Shown here: positions 37,190-52,218 of the stretch, piece after piece | How the letters are laid out: every line of letters starts with the position of its first letter | How positions within the stretch are numbered: the first letter of the stretch is position 1 | NCBI RefSeq assembly: GCF_000648235.2 | Contig: NZ_AP017977.1 | Span: forward strand, 744,001 to 808,000 | Origin: Neochlamydia sp. S13 | GTDB lineage: Bacteria > Chlamydiota > Chlamydiia > Chlamydiales > Parachlamydiaceae | Reading direction: 5' to 3' | DNA length: 64,000 bases | The notes under the pieces: model-generated | Database searches by the model: none | What the model saw: only the letters and a program-made list of their open reading frames with translations | What the model was told of the DNA's origin: nothing | Program-made: the position numbers and the translations under genes

Positions 37190-39277
37190 ATGTTGTCATA
37201 CGAAGATGGATTTTTAATCGTATGCGGCCTTTTAGCCTTGTTTTACGGAATTTTGACAATACGTTCTGTCTTATCCCTAAGCACGGGCAATGAAAGGATG
37301 CAAGAAATAGCAGCAGCTATTCAAGAGGGGGCTCGTGCCTATTTAAATCGTCAATATCAAACGATTGGCCTAGTGGGAGTCGTAGTATTTGCACTTCTAA
37401 CCTGGTTATTGGGTTGGTATGTAAGCGTTGGCTTTTTAATTGGAGCTGTTTTATCTGGGCTAACAGGCTATATTGGCATGAATATCTCTGTGCGAGCAAA
37501 CGTTCGTACCACAGAAGCTGCAAAGCAAGGCCTTCAGCAAGCCTTAAATGTATCTTTCAAATCGGGAGCCATTACGGGTCTTTTGGTTGTTGGCTTTGGT
37601 TTAATAGGGACTGCAGGATATTACATTTTTTTAAAAAATTCTGCTATTCCTGCTCGCGAACTTCTTGAGTCTCTCGTCGCTTTAGGTTTCGGTGCTTCCT
37701 TAATTTCTATTTTTGCTCGATTAGGGGGAGGAATTTTTACCAAAGGTGCAGATGTCGGTGCGGACTTAGTAGGAAAAATTGAGGCAGGTATTCCTGAAGA
37801 TGATCCACGTAATCCAGCTGTTATTGCTGATAATGTAGGGGATAATGTAGGGGATTGCGCAGGAATGGCAGCAGACCTTTTTGAAACATATGTGGTTACC
37901 ATCGTAGGGACTATGCTGCTTGCTGGCATGTTTTTTCAAGGTATTATCTTAGAAAAAATGATGTACTATCCTCTAGCTATTTGTGCAGTTTGCGTAATAG
38001 CCTCTATTCTCGGAACATTTTTCGTACGTCTTGGGGCTACCCATGATATTATGAAAGCTCTTTATAAAGGATTTTTTGCTACCGCAGTCTTTTCTGCCAT
38101 GGCTATTGCAGGGTTGACTCATTGGCTATTAGGCTTTGATATTGCTTATCAAGCAAATAATCATGTCTTTAATGGATTTAATCTTTTTTGTTGCGCACTT
38201 ACTGGTCTGGTGGTAACTGGTCTACTTATGTGGATTACAGAATATTATACTTTGACAAAATATAGACCTGTGAAAAGTATTGCAGAAGCGTCTACTACAG
38301 GACACGGTACAAATGTTATCCAAGGCTTAGCTATCTCTTTAGAAGCTACTGCCCTTCCAGTCGTTGTAATCTGTGCTGGTATTCTTGTCTCTTACTTGAA
38401 TGCAGGTTTATTTGGGATTGGGGTGGCAGCTACAAGTATGTTAGCTTTAGCCGGAATGGTCGTTGCTTTGGATGCCTATGGTCCTGTGACAGATAATGCA
38501 GGGGGCATTGCAGAAATGAGTAATTTACCAGAATCTATCCGTAAAACTACAGACGCACTTGATGCTGTGGGAAATACCACTAAAGCTGTAACAAAAGGCT
38601 ATGCTATAGGTTCAGCTGGCTTTGCTGCACTTGTCCTTTTTGCAGCCTTTATACAAGACTTGGCTCACTATTTTCCTGAAAATATGGCGAACTTCCATTT
38701 GCAAAATCCTTATACAGTGGTAGGATTGTTCATCGGCGGCCTTCTTCCCTATCTATTCGGAGCTTTGTGTATGATGGCTGTAGGCCGTGCAGCAAGCGCT
38801 GTAGTCGTAGAAGTACGCCGTCAATTCAAAGAAATCCCAGGAATTATGCAAGGAACTGCACGTCCAGATTATGGAAGCGCAGTCGACATGCTGACAAAAG
38901 CTGCAATCAAACAAATGATTATTCCTTCCTTGCTGCCAGTATGCGCTCCTTTTCTAGTCTATTTTGTAATTCTGTATGTTGCAGGGCAAGATGAAGCCTT
39001 CGTAACCCTAGGCGCAATGCTTCTTGGGGTAGTAGTGACAGGTCTTTTCGTAGGTTTATCTATGACCTCTGGTGGAGGTGCATGGGATAATGCTAAGAAG
39101 CTAATTGAAGAGGGGAATTATGGTGGAAAAGGTTCTCTTGCTCACCATGCTGCTATCACCGGGGATACTGTCGGCGATCCTTACAAAGACACGGCGGGTC
39201 CTGCAATTAATCCCATGATAAAAATTGTTAATATTGTCGCTCTTCTCTTGCTAGCTATTCTTGCAGCATGGAATTAG
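37190..39277 (+). CDS. hppA: Membrane proton-translocating pyrophosphatase, K+-independent type
   Basis: A 695-residue integral membrane enzyme that couples pyrophosphate hydrolysis to H+ pumping. About 16 hydrophobic segments surround the substrate motifs [20 protein letters not shown] and [20 protein letters not shown]. The second acidic site is [18 protein letters not shown], and the last is [20 protein letters not shown]. The motif [14 protein letters not shown] has Lys where K+-dependent enzymes have Ala; in this family that change marks potassium-independent pumps (K/A rule known for H+-PPases). It is a single gene with its own terminator. Energy conservation from biosynthetic pyrophosphate is plausible for an intracellular organism. 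Confidence 0.96.
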   Translation: MLSYEDGFLIVCGLLALFYGILTIRSVLSLSTGNERMQEIAAAIQEGARAYLNRQYQTIGLVGVVVFALLTWLLGWYVSVGFLIGAVLSGLTGYIGMNISVRANVRTTEAAKQGLQQALNVSFKSGAITGLLVVGFGLIGTAGYYIFLKNSAIPARELLESLVALGFGASLISIFARLGGGIFTKGADVGADLVGKIEAGIPEDDPRNPAVIADNVGDNVGDCAGMAADLFETYVVTIVGTMLLAGMFFQGIILEKMMYYPLAICAVCVIASILGTFFVRLGATHDIMKALYKGFFATAVFSAMAIAGLTHWLLGFDIAYQANNHVFNGFNLFCCALTGLVVTGLLMWITEYYTLTKYRPVKSIAEASTTGHGTNVIQGLAISLEATALPVVVICAGILVSYLNAGLFGIGVAATSMLALAGMVVALDAYGPVTDNAGGIAEMSNLPESIRKTTDALDAVGNTTKAVTKGYAIGSAGFAALVLFAAFIQDLAHYFPENMANFHLQNPYTVVGLFIGGLLPYLFGALCMMAVGRAASAVVVEVRRQFKEIPGIMQGTARPDYGSAVDMLTKAAIKQMIIPSLLPVCAPFLVYFVILYVAGQDEAFVTLGAMLLGVVVTGLFVGLSMTSGGGAWDNAKKLIEEGNYGGKGSLAHHAAITGDTVGDPYKDTAGPAINPMIKIVNIVALLLLAILAAWN

Positions 39278-39298
39278 CCTCTTTTAATCTTTTCAGAT

Positions 39299-39321
39299 AC
39301 CCCCTTTTAATAAAGGGGGTT
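39299..39321 (+). terminator. Terminator of hppA
   Basis: ACCCCCTTTTAATAAAGGGG forms a strong GC-rich stem with a short loop, about 20 bp after the hppA stop. The following T stretch is weak (TTAATCTATTCC). Confidence 0.7.
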
Positions 39322-39465
39322 AATCTATTCCATGATTCATACATCAAAATAGTATTGCAAATTATTTAATTAGTGGCTATTGTGCCATGGTCAACTACTG
39401 CTTTAGATTCAAACTCAAACGTTTGTGTGCTAAAATTTATTATAAATTGTATGATGGAGTAATAA

Positions 39466-41589
39466 ATGACAAGTTGGTTTTCTTCCTTCTATGATTATAC
39501 TTATAGTTGTGCAGCAGATTTACACAGTTATGTGAAAGATCTACGGCGTCCTGATTGCACTCTTATTGCCAGTTTAGAAAGGTTTAATGCCGTTCCAAAA
39601 AAAATTTCTTCGAGCACTTCTGCTAAATGCAAATCTATAAGATCCAAATCTCTACCCCCTTCGCCCCTCCAGCGTCAAGATATTTCTCCCTCTGAGGTTT
39701 TACTATTAGGCGATGAAAGGGTTAATAAAATCGTTTATAGGGTCCTAGAAGAATTGCATAATAATGTAAGAGTGACGACTGACCATCTAACTGACCATCT
39801 GAAAGAGTATTCATTTCAGTCTATGTATGGAGCGAGAAGCAAAAAAGAAGGACCTTTTCCTTTTGCAAATTTACATGAGCACACAGAGGGTGCTATACCA
39901 CCCTGGGAGCTTGAAAAGTTAGTAAAAAAATATAGCCTCTATTATGACGAAGCCAAAAAAGCTTGGAGAAGGAAGAAGACGCCCACAAAAAATGGGCTAA
40001 AGAGCGATAATACTCCTGCTAGGCTTACATGGCAAGAAATTGAAGAACGGTATAGTATGCCGCTACGTACATTTTTACACCAACTGTGCTGCGTTCCGGT
40101 TAATCAGCCCCTTTCTGAGAAATTATCTTTTAAGTTTAAAGAGGATTTTTTTAGTAGAAAGTTTGATGAAACCTTTGGACCGATAGGCAGTATCTTAGAT
40201 AGAATTCCTTTAAGTGAGCAACTTCTGATTATTTTATATCAAGCAGAGCTAAGCAATATTATTTATAATGAACTCATGTTTGGCTTGTATGTAGTGCCTG
40301 TACCTAGCACATTTATTGAAGAGGTGGAACTTCAAATTAAAGCTGATGAATATGAGCACATCGAAGAGATGCCTATTGATAAAATTGAGCATTTTATTGA
40401 ATACCTTATTAACCCGAAACATACTCTAGATGCCTTATTAACGGATAGCGAAAAAAACAAGTTTAAAAGAAAGCTACAAGGCAGATGTAGAGATAAAGTA
40501 GGCCAAGATCCACAGAAAAAGATGGAGAATCTGGAGGAGGAGTGGAAAAGTTTACTCAATATGACATACGTAGAAGCCTTTAAAAAGGTGATGACTGATG
40601 AGCTTGATCAAGCCGAACTAGATATTAATCAGCAGATTAATATTCTATTAAAAAAACAGAATGTTAAACTGCGGCCGAATGTATTTGATGCCAGAAATCC
40701 CATTACTATTAAATTAATCTTTGAAGTTATGCGCCATTACTCGCTAGGTGAATTTTTTGCTTGGGCATTGGCAGCCTCGGCATACATTGCAACTGATGAA
40801 AAAGAACGAATAGTTGGCTTGACAGTGGATGGCCCTCAGAATACTGCCAATTCAATAAATAATTTTTATGATCAAATAGCTATTATTAAAACCTTGCGTA
40901 AGCATTATCCTGCAGTTAAAGTTACCTATCATACTCTTGAATTTGCCAGTTCGCATTATGATAGCATACATAAATATGTGAAAGATGAGCTTTCTAGTGT
41001 CTTAAAGGTGTCCGAGCGTATAGGGCATGGAACGATGATCGCGGACACAACAAATCTGATAAAAAATTTAAAACTTTTAAAAAGAAATAAACTAGTTGAA
41101 ATATGTCTGACTACTGTGCAAGCAACTACAGGCGTTAAAATAGAAGAAGTGCCTTTAAAAGCTTTGTTAGAACAAGGCATCGCCGTTAACTTAAATACAG
41201 ATGATCCTGCTATTGTAGACACTAACTTGAGGGAAGAGTTAAGGAGAGCGATAAAATTAATAGGGATTTCTCCCGCAGACACCATTAACATGATGCGCAG
41301 TGCCATTCATTTTTCTTTCCTACCTGGTGAAAGCATTTATAATGCTGTGGAAGCAAGAACAAAAGTAGATGGACGGCTCGTAACCAAAATTTGGTATGAT
41401 TTGAAGTTTCCCGAAGAGCATGGTATTCGAGATCTAAGCAGAGTAAGTGCTAAAGAGCTCAAGCTGTGGCAGCTAGAAGATGAATTACAAGAGTTCTGCA
41501 GATATATTTACCATAATATGGACCCTTTATTTCAGCTGGGTTACATTAAAGAAGAGTCTCTTGCTGATGAAGAAACCTTTATTGAATAA
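39466..41589 (+). CDS. Large adenosine-deaminase-like protein, possible effector
   Basis: A 707-residue protein with an ADA-type amidohydrolase core. Metal and catalytic residues are visible: LHEHTEGAIP (His137 and His139), TYHTLEFAS (His489 and Glu492, where ADA has HAGE), SERIGHGT (His521) and LNTDDPAI (Asp579 and Asp580). Ordinary ADA is about 340 residues; here an N-terminal extension of about 130 residues and a roughly 200-residue insertion (about 180-400) enlarge it. The extension is Ser- and Lys-rich without a signal peptide, as in many type III substrates. ADA converts adenosine to inosine; the substrate here is unknown. It is a single gene with its own upstream AT-rich region. Confidence 0.75.
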   Translation: MTSWFSSFYDYTYSCAADLHSYVKDLRRPDCTLIASLERFNAVPKKISSSTSAKCKSIRSKSLPPSPLQRQDISPSEVLLLGDERVNKIVYRVLEELHNNVRVTTDHLTDHLKEYSFQSMYGARSKKEGPFPFANLHEHTEGAIPPWELEKLVKKYSLYYDEAKKAWRRKKTPTKNGLKSDNTPARLTWQEIEERYSMPLRTFLHQLCCVPVNQPLSEKLSFKFKEDFFSRKFDETFGPIGSILDRIPLSEQLLIILYQAELSNIIYNELMFGLYVVPVPSTFIEEVELQIKADEYEHIEEMPIDKIEHFIEYLINPKHTLDALLTDSEKNKFKRKLQGRCRDKVGQDPQKKMENLEEEWKSLLNMTYVEAFKKVMTDELDQAELDINQQINILLKKQNVKLRPNVFDARNPITIKLIFEVMRHYSLGEFFAWALAASAYIATDEKERIVGLTVDGPQNTANSINNFYDQIAIIKTLRKHYPAVKVTYHTLEFASSHYDSIHKYVKDELSSVLKVSERIGHGTMIADTTNLIKNLKLLKRNKLVEICLTTVQATTGVKIEEVPLKALLEQGIAVNLNTDDPAIVDTNLREELRRAIKLIGISPADTINMMRSAIHFSFLPGESIYNAVEARTKVDGRLVTKIWYDLKFPEEHGIRDLSRVSAKELKLWQLEDELQEFCRYIYHNMDPLFQLGYIKEESLADEETFIE

Positions 41590-43067
41590 ATATTTTAAAG
41601 CAGCAGATTGGCGACAAAAGGTAGAGGCTGTTGGCAAAACTTTTGTAAGTAAAGGCCATTTTGGTTAGCAGCTGCTTTAATAATAATCTCTAGCTAAAGG
41701 GCTTAAAAATAGGGGGCTTCCTAAATTATCAAAAGACGATGCTTTGTAGATTAATTCTATTAAAAGCTTCTGGTCTGCCTAACTTGCATCAAGGGATGGG
41801 ACTTACTAGGGATAACCCCCCCCCCCCATTTTTTTCGAAAAGATTTTGAACTCAAGTGATGATTATCCTTTTGTTATTTCCTTGTCCTCCCCATTAAGTT
41901 TTTAAATTTCTTTATTCAAGCTAGCCTTAGCAATTGCTAGTAATTCTCCCAAACTCTTTGAAGATTTCCTTTTGTACCATTTATTTCAGCAACTTTATGG
42001 CCTACCTTAAGCACTCCTACTATTCTTTTGTGAATGATGGAATTCTAGCGACGTCATCAGATTGGCTTTAAGGATTAGCTTATATCTTACAGCAAATGGA
42101 AGAAATATCTTTGGGTCCGTCTTCGATTTTTTAGGGTTTGTGTGATTAAAGCTGAAAAAGAAGGGTAATTTTGCCAGGCTAAGCTATCCTTTTATCTCCC
42201 TTTTAAAAGTAAAGAGTTTAAAATTTTGACACCGACCTTTTTCCCCTTAGCTTCTTTAAGAGAAAGCAATTGATCAATTAGGCTTTATGCCATCTCTAGG
42301 CAGCTCTCTTAAGTTTACTATGAATAAGTTGACTAAAGTCTTTAACGTCAAACTCCTGCTCAGCCAGCATCTACTCGAACTTAACTTAGAGTTGTAACTA
42401 CTTGTTGGATAAAGTATGCTAAAAGTTGGCTTTTAGTGAGGGATGGCTGCCTTTTTTCTTTCTTTGTTTTCACCTGGCATAAATACACTATTTCTTAATC
42501 TCTTCAAAACCGATAGGAAAAATATATTCTTCCTAGCAAATAAGGTTTAGAAAGTAATTTACCTCTTATATTTGATCTCCCTTGTCGACGAGAAAAGACC
42601 ACTACACAGTTGTTTTCCTTTGGATAGAGCTTTTCTTCCCTCGTCTCATCAAGCATCAATACACCTCTCCTACTCTGTTCTAGATGGTTCACTTGCTTTT
42701 TAACCTACTACTCTAGTTCTTTTGATCTCTGGCTTGGTACTAAGAAAGCCGGTAGGTTTTATCAAGGCTAATCTGGCTTTCTTAAAGATTGGATAGCCTT
42801 GTAGCTGTCGTTTGTTGATTCTGGCTGATAAGATGAGTGGAAAATGTTAATACCTATTAGAAAGCTTTGAAGAGTAGGCCAAGCAAAATTCCTTTGCTAT
42901 TAAAAGCTCTTGCTATATACGCCAAACAGCTAAATGAAAAGTAGTGTGAGCTTATTCATATAAAAGTTGAGTGGATAGCTTATGAATGAGTTCGCTTCAT
43001 TTTGCTAATCACTGGTAGGGCACGCGTTAAAGTTAGGTGGGCATAAAAAAGATACTGCAAATAATAG
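41590..43067. other. Gene-poor region before the rRNA operon, with C12 tract
   Basis: About 1.5 kb without an intact gene. Frames are full of stops. A run of twelve C lies at 41816-41827. A 62-codon minus-strand frame near 42,504 shows no family feature. The composition suggests decayed DNA. Confidence 0.5.
41816..41827. repeat. Poly-C tract (12 C), left of the rRNA operon
   Basis: Twelve consecutive C, flanked GATAA-C12-ATTTTTTT. A second C12 tract with the flank ATA-C12-ATTGG lies at 49224-49235, on the other side of the rRNA operon. Confidence 0.95.
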
Positions 43068-43095
43068 TTGAATGATAAAAGGAATATGCTATACT
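43068..43095 (+). promoter_or_regulatory. Candidate rRNA operon promoter
   Basis: TTGAAT and TATACT separated by 16 bp, about 420 bp before the 16S 5' end. The boxes and spacing fit a housekeeping sigma promoter, but nothing else supports the site. A TTGACA at 43385 lacks a partner -10 box at the right distance. Confidence 0.35.
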
Positions 43096-43514
43096 AACTC
43101 TCACAGTATAAGCCCTCTAAGTGCCTATTTCAACTTAATTGATTTTCCTAACCCATTTTTTTAAGCCAGCGATATTATCTTCGCCTATAAGACAAAAAAG
43201 CTAGGTGCCAAAGATAATTAAGGAAAAAGTTTGCTAATTTTCAGGAGTTTAGGAAAAAAAAGAGGAAAAAGGAAAATAGGGGTTGCGAAAATAATTCGAT
43301 ATTTTGTATGTTTACTGCTTCTTAAGTGAAAAGTTAAGAAGAAGAACAAAAAAAGCGTGACCAACGAGTGACGCAAAAAGCTATTTGACAGTGATAGAAA
43401 GACAATGTGCAAGCAAACATAAAGTTTGTGCGAAGATTAAAAGGCAACTTTTAATCTCGTTAATAGAATCAGAGATAAATAAATCATTTATCAAGTTTTC
43501 AAAGAATATATTTT

Positions 43515-45056
<1,542 letters not shown>

Positions 45057-45291
45057 TAAGGACAGAGAATGCGTTAGGAATAACCATTCTTAGGTTGAAA
45101 CAAACTTTAGCTGCACATTGTCTTCCTATTATTGTCAAAGAAGCTAGAAGCTTTCTTGACGAAAATGTAAATCATCGAAGGTGCCCTCATACTATCTTTT
45201 AAAAGTATTAAAATTTATCATTAGGTAAATTGAGGGAACTATAAGTCTAATCAGCACAAATCAGACTCGATGAGAGGTTACCCAGATACTT

Positions 45292-45364
45292 GGGGGTTTA
45301 GCTCAGTTGGTAGAGCGTCTGATTTGCATTCAGAAGGTCAGGAGTTCGAATCTCCTAGCCTCCA
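45292..45364 (+). tRNA. tRNA-Ala (anticodon TGC)
   Basis: Full cloverleaf of 73 nt. The anticodon arm is TCTGA-TTTGCAT-TCAGA with anticodon TGC. Acceptor strands GGGGGTT and AGCCTCC pair with the G3-U70 wobble that identifies alanine tRNA. The discriminator base is A and CCA is not encoded. It sits in the 16S-23S spacer. Confidence 0.97.
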
Positions 45365-45376
45365 TTGTTTGCACTT

Positions 45377-45453
45377 GCGGTTATAGCTCAGTTGGTTAGA
45401 GCGCGACACTGATAATGTCGAGGTCCCAAGTTCAAATCTTGGTAACCGCACCA
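45377..45453 (+). tRNA. tRNA-Ile (anticodon GAT)
   Basis: A 77-nt cloverleaf. Acceptor strands GCGGTTA and TAACCGC pair perfectly, followed by A and an encoded CCA. The anticodon arm CGACA-CTGATAA-TGTCG gives GAT. It lies 12 bp after tRNA-Ala. Ala precedes Ile here, the reverse of the common Ile-Ala spacer order of E. coli. Confidence 0.97.
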
Positions 45454-45860
45454 TTTTCGATAAAAAATTTTTGTATTAAATAACCTGCTATCACGCAGGC
45501 TCTGCTCAGGCAGAACAGTTATCTTGAAAGGCAAGTGATTAATAAGAAATCAAACAAAAGAGTTAATCTTCAAAAGATAAGATTGATGATTAAAGTAAAA
45601 GTATCATGTTAATAGCGAATCGTTAGCAATAACGATTAAACGCATCTTACGTTAAGCGAAAGCAAAACGTTAAACACTGATAAGTTCACAGACATAAATC
45701 GACGCTTGAAGAGTAAACTTCTTACCTAAGTTTTAAATGTAAATTTAAAACTGAACAATTGGCGAAAGTAAGTGGAAAACACTTACAAAATAAAGTATGC
45801 TCATTAAACTTAATGACGTAATTGTAAAACGTCAGCTTTAGTCCAAAAATTAAATTTTTT
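45454..45860 (+). other. Spacer between tRNA-Ile and 23S
   Basis: About 400 bp of transcribed spacer without further tRNA. GGTCAAGC at the 23S start pairs with GCTTGACC at its end, as expected for the 23S terminal stem used in processing. Confidence 0.6.
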
Positions 45861-48802
<2,942 letters not shown>

Positions 48803-48985
48803 AACTTTCTTTTATCGAGACAAGTTGGGTCAAAGTAACAAAGACTACAAGCTGACGCAAAATAAGCCAATGTAAGAAAGAGAAATTCAAGCGTTGATTT
48901 ATGTGTGTGAAGCGTTAAAGCTAAAAGCTGATACGATTTCTTAACTAATCATTTGCCTAGCTTTTTTAAAGCTAAAAACAATTTT

Positions 48986-49101
48986 GCTTGGTGGCAATAG
49001 AGAGAGGGAAATACCTGATCCCATACCGAACTCAGAAGTCAAGCCTCTTATCGCCGATGGTACTGCACACAAGAGTGTGGGAGAGTAGGTCGCCGCCAAG
49101 C
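48986..49101 (+). rRNA. rrf: 5S ribosomal RNA
   Basis: A 116-nt RNA with terminal strands GCTTGGTGGC and GCCGCCAAGC that form helix I. The loop regions CCCATACCGAACTCAGAAGT and CGCCGATGGTACTG are typical. It is the last gene of the operon, about 185 bp after 23S. Confidence 0.96.
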
Positions 49102-49110
49102 TTTTTTTTT
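49092..49110 (+). terminator. T tract directly after 5S
   Basis: Nine T follow the end of 5S with no separate hairpin. The closing stem of 5S itself could therefore act as the terminator stem. This is an inference. Confidence 0.5.
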
Positions 49111-49776
49111 ACTCAACTATCGCTTCCAAAAGCTCTTCTGTCCTCCTGTTAGCCTATCTTGCTTTATTCCACCTTTTTTCCTTTATCATTCTAGCTTTTT
49201 TTATATTTATTGCGGTCTGTATACCCCCCCCCCCCATTGGAAAATTCCATTTAAAGAGTTATACTGTCTTTTCGTGAGGAAGGAAACAGATGAGATATAA
49301 GATGTTTTAAATTCATCTTCAGATGGGAAGCGAGCAAGGTTTGCATGCTTTTTTCAAATTATCTTAACTTTTTCAACCTCAAACGTTTTAATCTTACCCA
49401 ACTAGCCCCAGCTTTTCAAGAAAAAGCAAAACAAAGCTCCTCCTATAAAACGCTACAGCATTTTTTCTGAAAATTAAATTAAAAAGGTAGAGAATTTGAA
49501 TTACTCTCTTCGGTTAGCTATCAGCTAATACTTTCTAGCACTATGGCCTGCCCTGTTACGCATTACTTAACAGCTGTTGACAGTGCTGCTTGGCTGTGCA
49601 TACGGCAAATCCAAATAAAACGTTTTGGCCAAAGATCAAGCTTTTTCATTTTCAACTTTTAATCCACTGTGGATACTTGAGAACAAGTAAATACGCTTAT
49701 TACCATTTAGAAATGCGTGCTAAACTACGAAAAAAAGCTAAGCTGGGTTTTTGTGTGCCACGAGCACATTATAGAT
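49111..49776. other. Intergenic, C12 tract and decayed frames
   Basis: Between 5S and the group II intron. It contains the second poly-C tract (49224-49235). A 64-codon plus frame starting at 49590 shows no family feature. Probably remnant DNA. Confidence 0.45.
49224..49235. repeat. Poly-C tract (12 C), right of the rRNA operon
   Basis: Twelve C in the context TATA-C12-ATTGG, in the same orientation and length as the tract at 41816-41827. Confidence 0.95.
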
Positions 49777-50395
49777 GTGCGTAACTATACGAAAGATGAG
49801 GAAAATGGCTCCTCGAAGTCGCTTTGCAGGAAGAGATTTCAAACCACCTTAAGCTGCTTTGGTCAAAAGCCAAGGTAGTGAGCGTTAAGGAAAAGGTATG
49901 ATAAGCATATCAGGTGAGGGCTAAGGAGACGAACGAAAGTGAACTATTGGTCCAAGTGTCGAAAGCTTAAGGATGATGTCAAAACTGGGGGTTAAAAGCT
50001 CTTCCAGGATAAATTTAGGGGCAACCTGTTTACTGCCTAAATGGCGTCCGGCATAAAGATAGCGTGAACTTAGTCTAGGCTTTTGTATGGAACGTGGGAA
50101 CTTCATAGATGATGTTAAGAGAAAACCATATAAGTGAAGAACACAAAGTGGGAAATATCGAAGCATGTATGAGGGGCAGATCAACTCGTAGTAGTGAAGA
50201 AGCCTTTGTAATGAAGGGGGAGCGAAGGGGTTGAATTGTTCAATCCAACTCAATAAGTCAAGTAGAAATACGAGGAACTTATGGGGGTGGGGAAAAGGCT
50301 GGAAAGCTTGAAGAACAATAGGAGCCGTATGAAGCGAGAGTTTCACGTACGTGTCTGTGGGAGCCTAAGGGGGAAGTTCCCTTGGGCGACCCGAT
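49777..50395 (+). mobile_element. ORF-less group II intron with damaged domain V
   Basis: About 620 nt with group II landmarks in order. The 5' end is GTGCG at 49777. Domain I contains GAACGAAAGTGAACTATTGG and GTCGAAAGCTTAAGGATGAT. A domain III-like block reads GAAGAAGCCTTTGTAATGAA. Domain V is 50322-50355, beginning GAGCCGTATGAAGC with a GAGA tetraloop. Domain VI is GGGAGCCTAAGGG paired with CCCTTGGGCGACCC and has a candidate bulged A. Domain IV is very short and encodes no reverse transcriptase or maturase. In domain V the catalytic AGC triad is kept, but the partners of its G and C are changed, leaving two mismatches. Self-splicing is therefore doubtful. The 5' boundary is approximate. Confidence 0.8.
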
Positions 50396-51780
50396 TATTC
50401 TCCCTTAAAATCTAAAGGTTTTATTAAGGAGAGGTTATTTAAGCCAGGGCTTTGTTGCTAAGATTAAAGCTTACTTATTTCATCTTATAAGCTCTTGTAA
50501 GAGCTTTTATTGCTACCCACCAGGGGTTGGCTTAAAAACGCTGTGAATGGGCGCTGTGCAGCCACTAATGAGGATATAGGCGGGTATGGTAGAATGGAAA
50601 ATTGATTAGGCTTTAAAAGGCCTTAAAAGGTCGCCTCATTTTAAAATCGTTAGCTAAATAGAAGATTCATCGCTTAATTTTAAGTGATCGAAGATTTAAC
50701 CATCTTTAAAGTTAAAGTAGAGCTCCAAGTAATATTGCTGAGCTTGTCTATTTGCCATCCCTGTATGGGATAGTTCAAACAAGCTTTTTAAAACAAACAA
50801 GGAGCGTAAAAAGAACCGATCAGTTTGGTGACAGAGGGGTTATCTTAAGTGACATTATATTTAAGAATGGCCACATACTTAAATGCAAAGGTAGCCGAAA
50901 TGAAGCGGCAAAGGTTTTACTGCCAACTTTTAAAGCCGATCGAATATTTTCGTGTAGATTTATATAATTCCATGCAATAGAAGAAGCATTGGCAACTCTA
51001 GGCATGGCATCTAACTTGTGTTTAGTAACTAACCTACTGAGGAATGAAATACAGAAAAGTGGCACCAAAATGCTAAATTGCTAAAAAAGCTGAAGTAGTT
51101 TTTTTTTAAGTGCTAAAGTTGTTGTTATTACTTAAAAGGTCTATCTTTAACTTTATCTAAAAGGGCACTTCACCGGCTATAAGTAGTTATAGCCCTACAA
51201 AAGATAACTGAGCTTTTTTTAAGTAATTTTTTTTGTAGACCCTTAAGCCTCTAGCATATGGGTGAGCAGGGATCGTTTTATTTATCTGTAGCAATTAGAT
51301 TGATAAGACTATTTTGTGCCTGTGTCCAAATTCTAATAAAGCTGGATTTTTTTTGTAGGAAAAGGAATAAGAATTTAAAGGATAAATAGGAAAAAGAAAG
51401 GATAAAAAAATCTTGTAGCTAGGAGGAAAAAAGAGTGTTATTGTAAGCTCGGTAAATAGGCTTAAGAATAAGTAACGTGATAACTTGAAATAGATAAAGG
51501 CTGAGCCTAATTGTATTTTTTATAGTATTTTAAAAAGCTAAATACTAGATTATGGGCTAAGTAAATGCTTTTAAAAGATAGATTAAATATAAGCCTCTTG
51601 AGAGCTTCATCAATTAAAAAACCTTTCTATAAAAGGTGTAGACGGACTTTATAAATCATAAGTGATAGAAAAATTTAGAAAAGTTTTAATCTGTTTTTCG
51701 AGACTAAAAGATAGACAATAGAATAATCAGTTGCTTTTTTAAGAATAAAATTAATTGTTTTAATAGCATTAGGAGGAAGA
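50396..51780. other. Gene-poor region, about 1.4 kb
   Basis: AT-rich, with many stops. A 71-codon plus frame at 50752 and its minus-strand overlap show no recognisable domain. TAGGAGGAAG at the right end is the ribosome site of the next gene. Otherwise nothing is identified. Confidence 0.5.
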
Positions 51781-52218
51781 ATGCCACATACCTTAACTTG
51801 GATCGTAGTTGCCAATAGCTCGAAAGCTAAGATTTATCGTTTAGCAAAGTTTCCTAAAATTGAAGAACTTCTTGTCCTCAATCACCCTGAAAGCCGCTTA
51901 CAAGATCAGGTTTTAGAAGGGAGAAAACCTGGACGTAACTTTCAAAGTGGAGGCACCACTCGTCATGCTTATGAACCTGAAACGGATCCTAAAGAGGTTG
52001 AAAAGGAGAAATTTGCTAGATCCTTAGGAGATTATATCTGCGCTGCCCATTATAAAGGTGAATTTACACGGCTTTATTTAATGGCTAATCCGGCGTTTTT
52101 AGGATTAGTGCGCCATCATATAAATACTAGCACACAAAAAACTATAGTGGCTGAAGTGGCCAAAGATTTGACGGATTGTCCCATCCCTGAAATCGAACAT
52201 CATCTAGTTAATATATAA
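51781..52218 (+). CDS. Host-attachment family protein (baeRF-like fold)
   Basis: A 145-residue protein of the family named protein required for attachment to host cells, after rhizobial members. The N-terminus LTWIVVANSSKAKIYRLAKF and the central FQSGGTTRHAYEPETDPKEV, then KFARSLGDYICAAHYKGEF, are typical. The C-terminus TIVAEVAKDLTDCPIPEIEH matches the usual ending with conserved Asp/Leu. The fold is related to archaeal release-factor-like domains; the biochemical role is unsettled, and many members are in non-host bacteria. GGAGGAAG precedes the ATG, and a perfect palindrome follows the stop. It is a solitary gene. Confidence 0.8.
   Translation: MPHTLTWIVVANSSKAKIYRLAKFPKIEELLVLNHPESRLQDQVLEGRKPGRNFQSGGTTRHAYEPETDPKEVEKEKFARSLGDYICAAHYKGEFTRLYLMANPAFLGLVRHHINTSTQKTIVAEVAKDLTDCPIPEIEHHLVNI

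Noticed and set aside
42504-42692. A 62-codon minus-strand ORF suggesting a transposase fragment
   Set aside because: I could not match it to any IS family; surrounding frames are random.
43385-43390. TTGACA as the rRNA promoter -35 box
   Set aside because: No acceptable -10 hexamer lies 16-18 bp downstream; the 43068-43095 pair is better.
49921-50346. A 141-codon minus-strand ORF
   Set aside because: It lies antisense to the group II intron RNA and has no recognisable domain.
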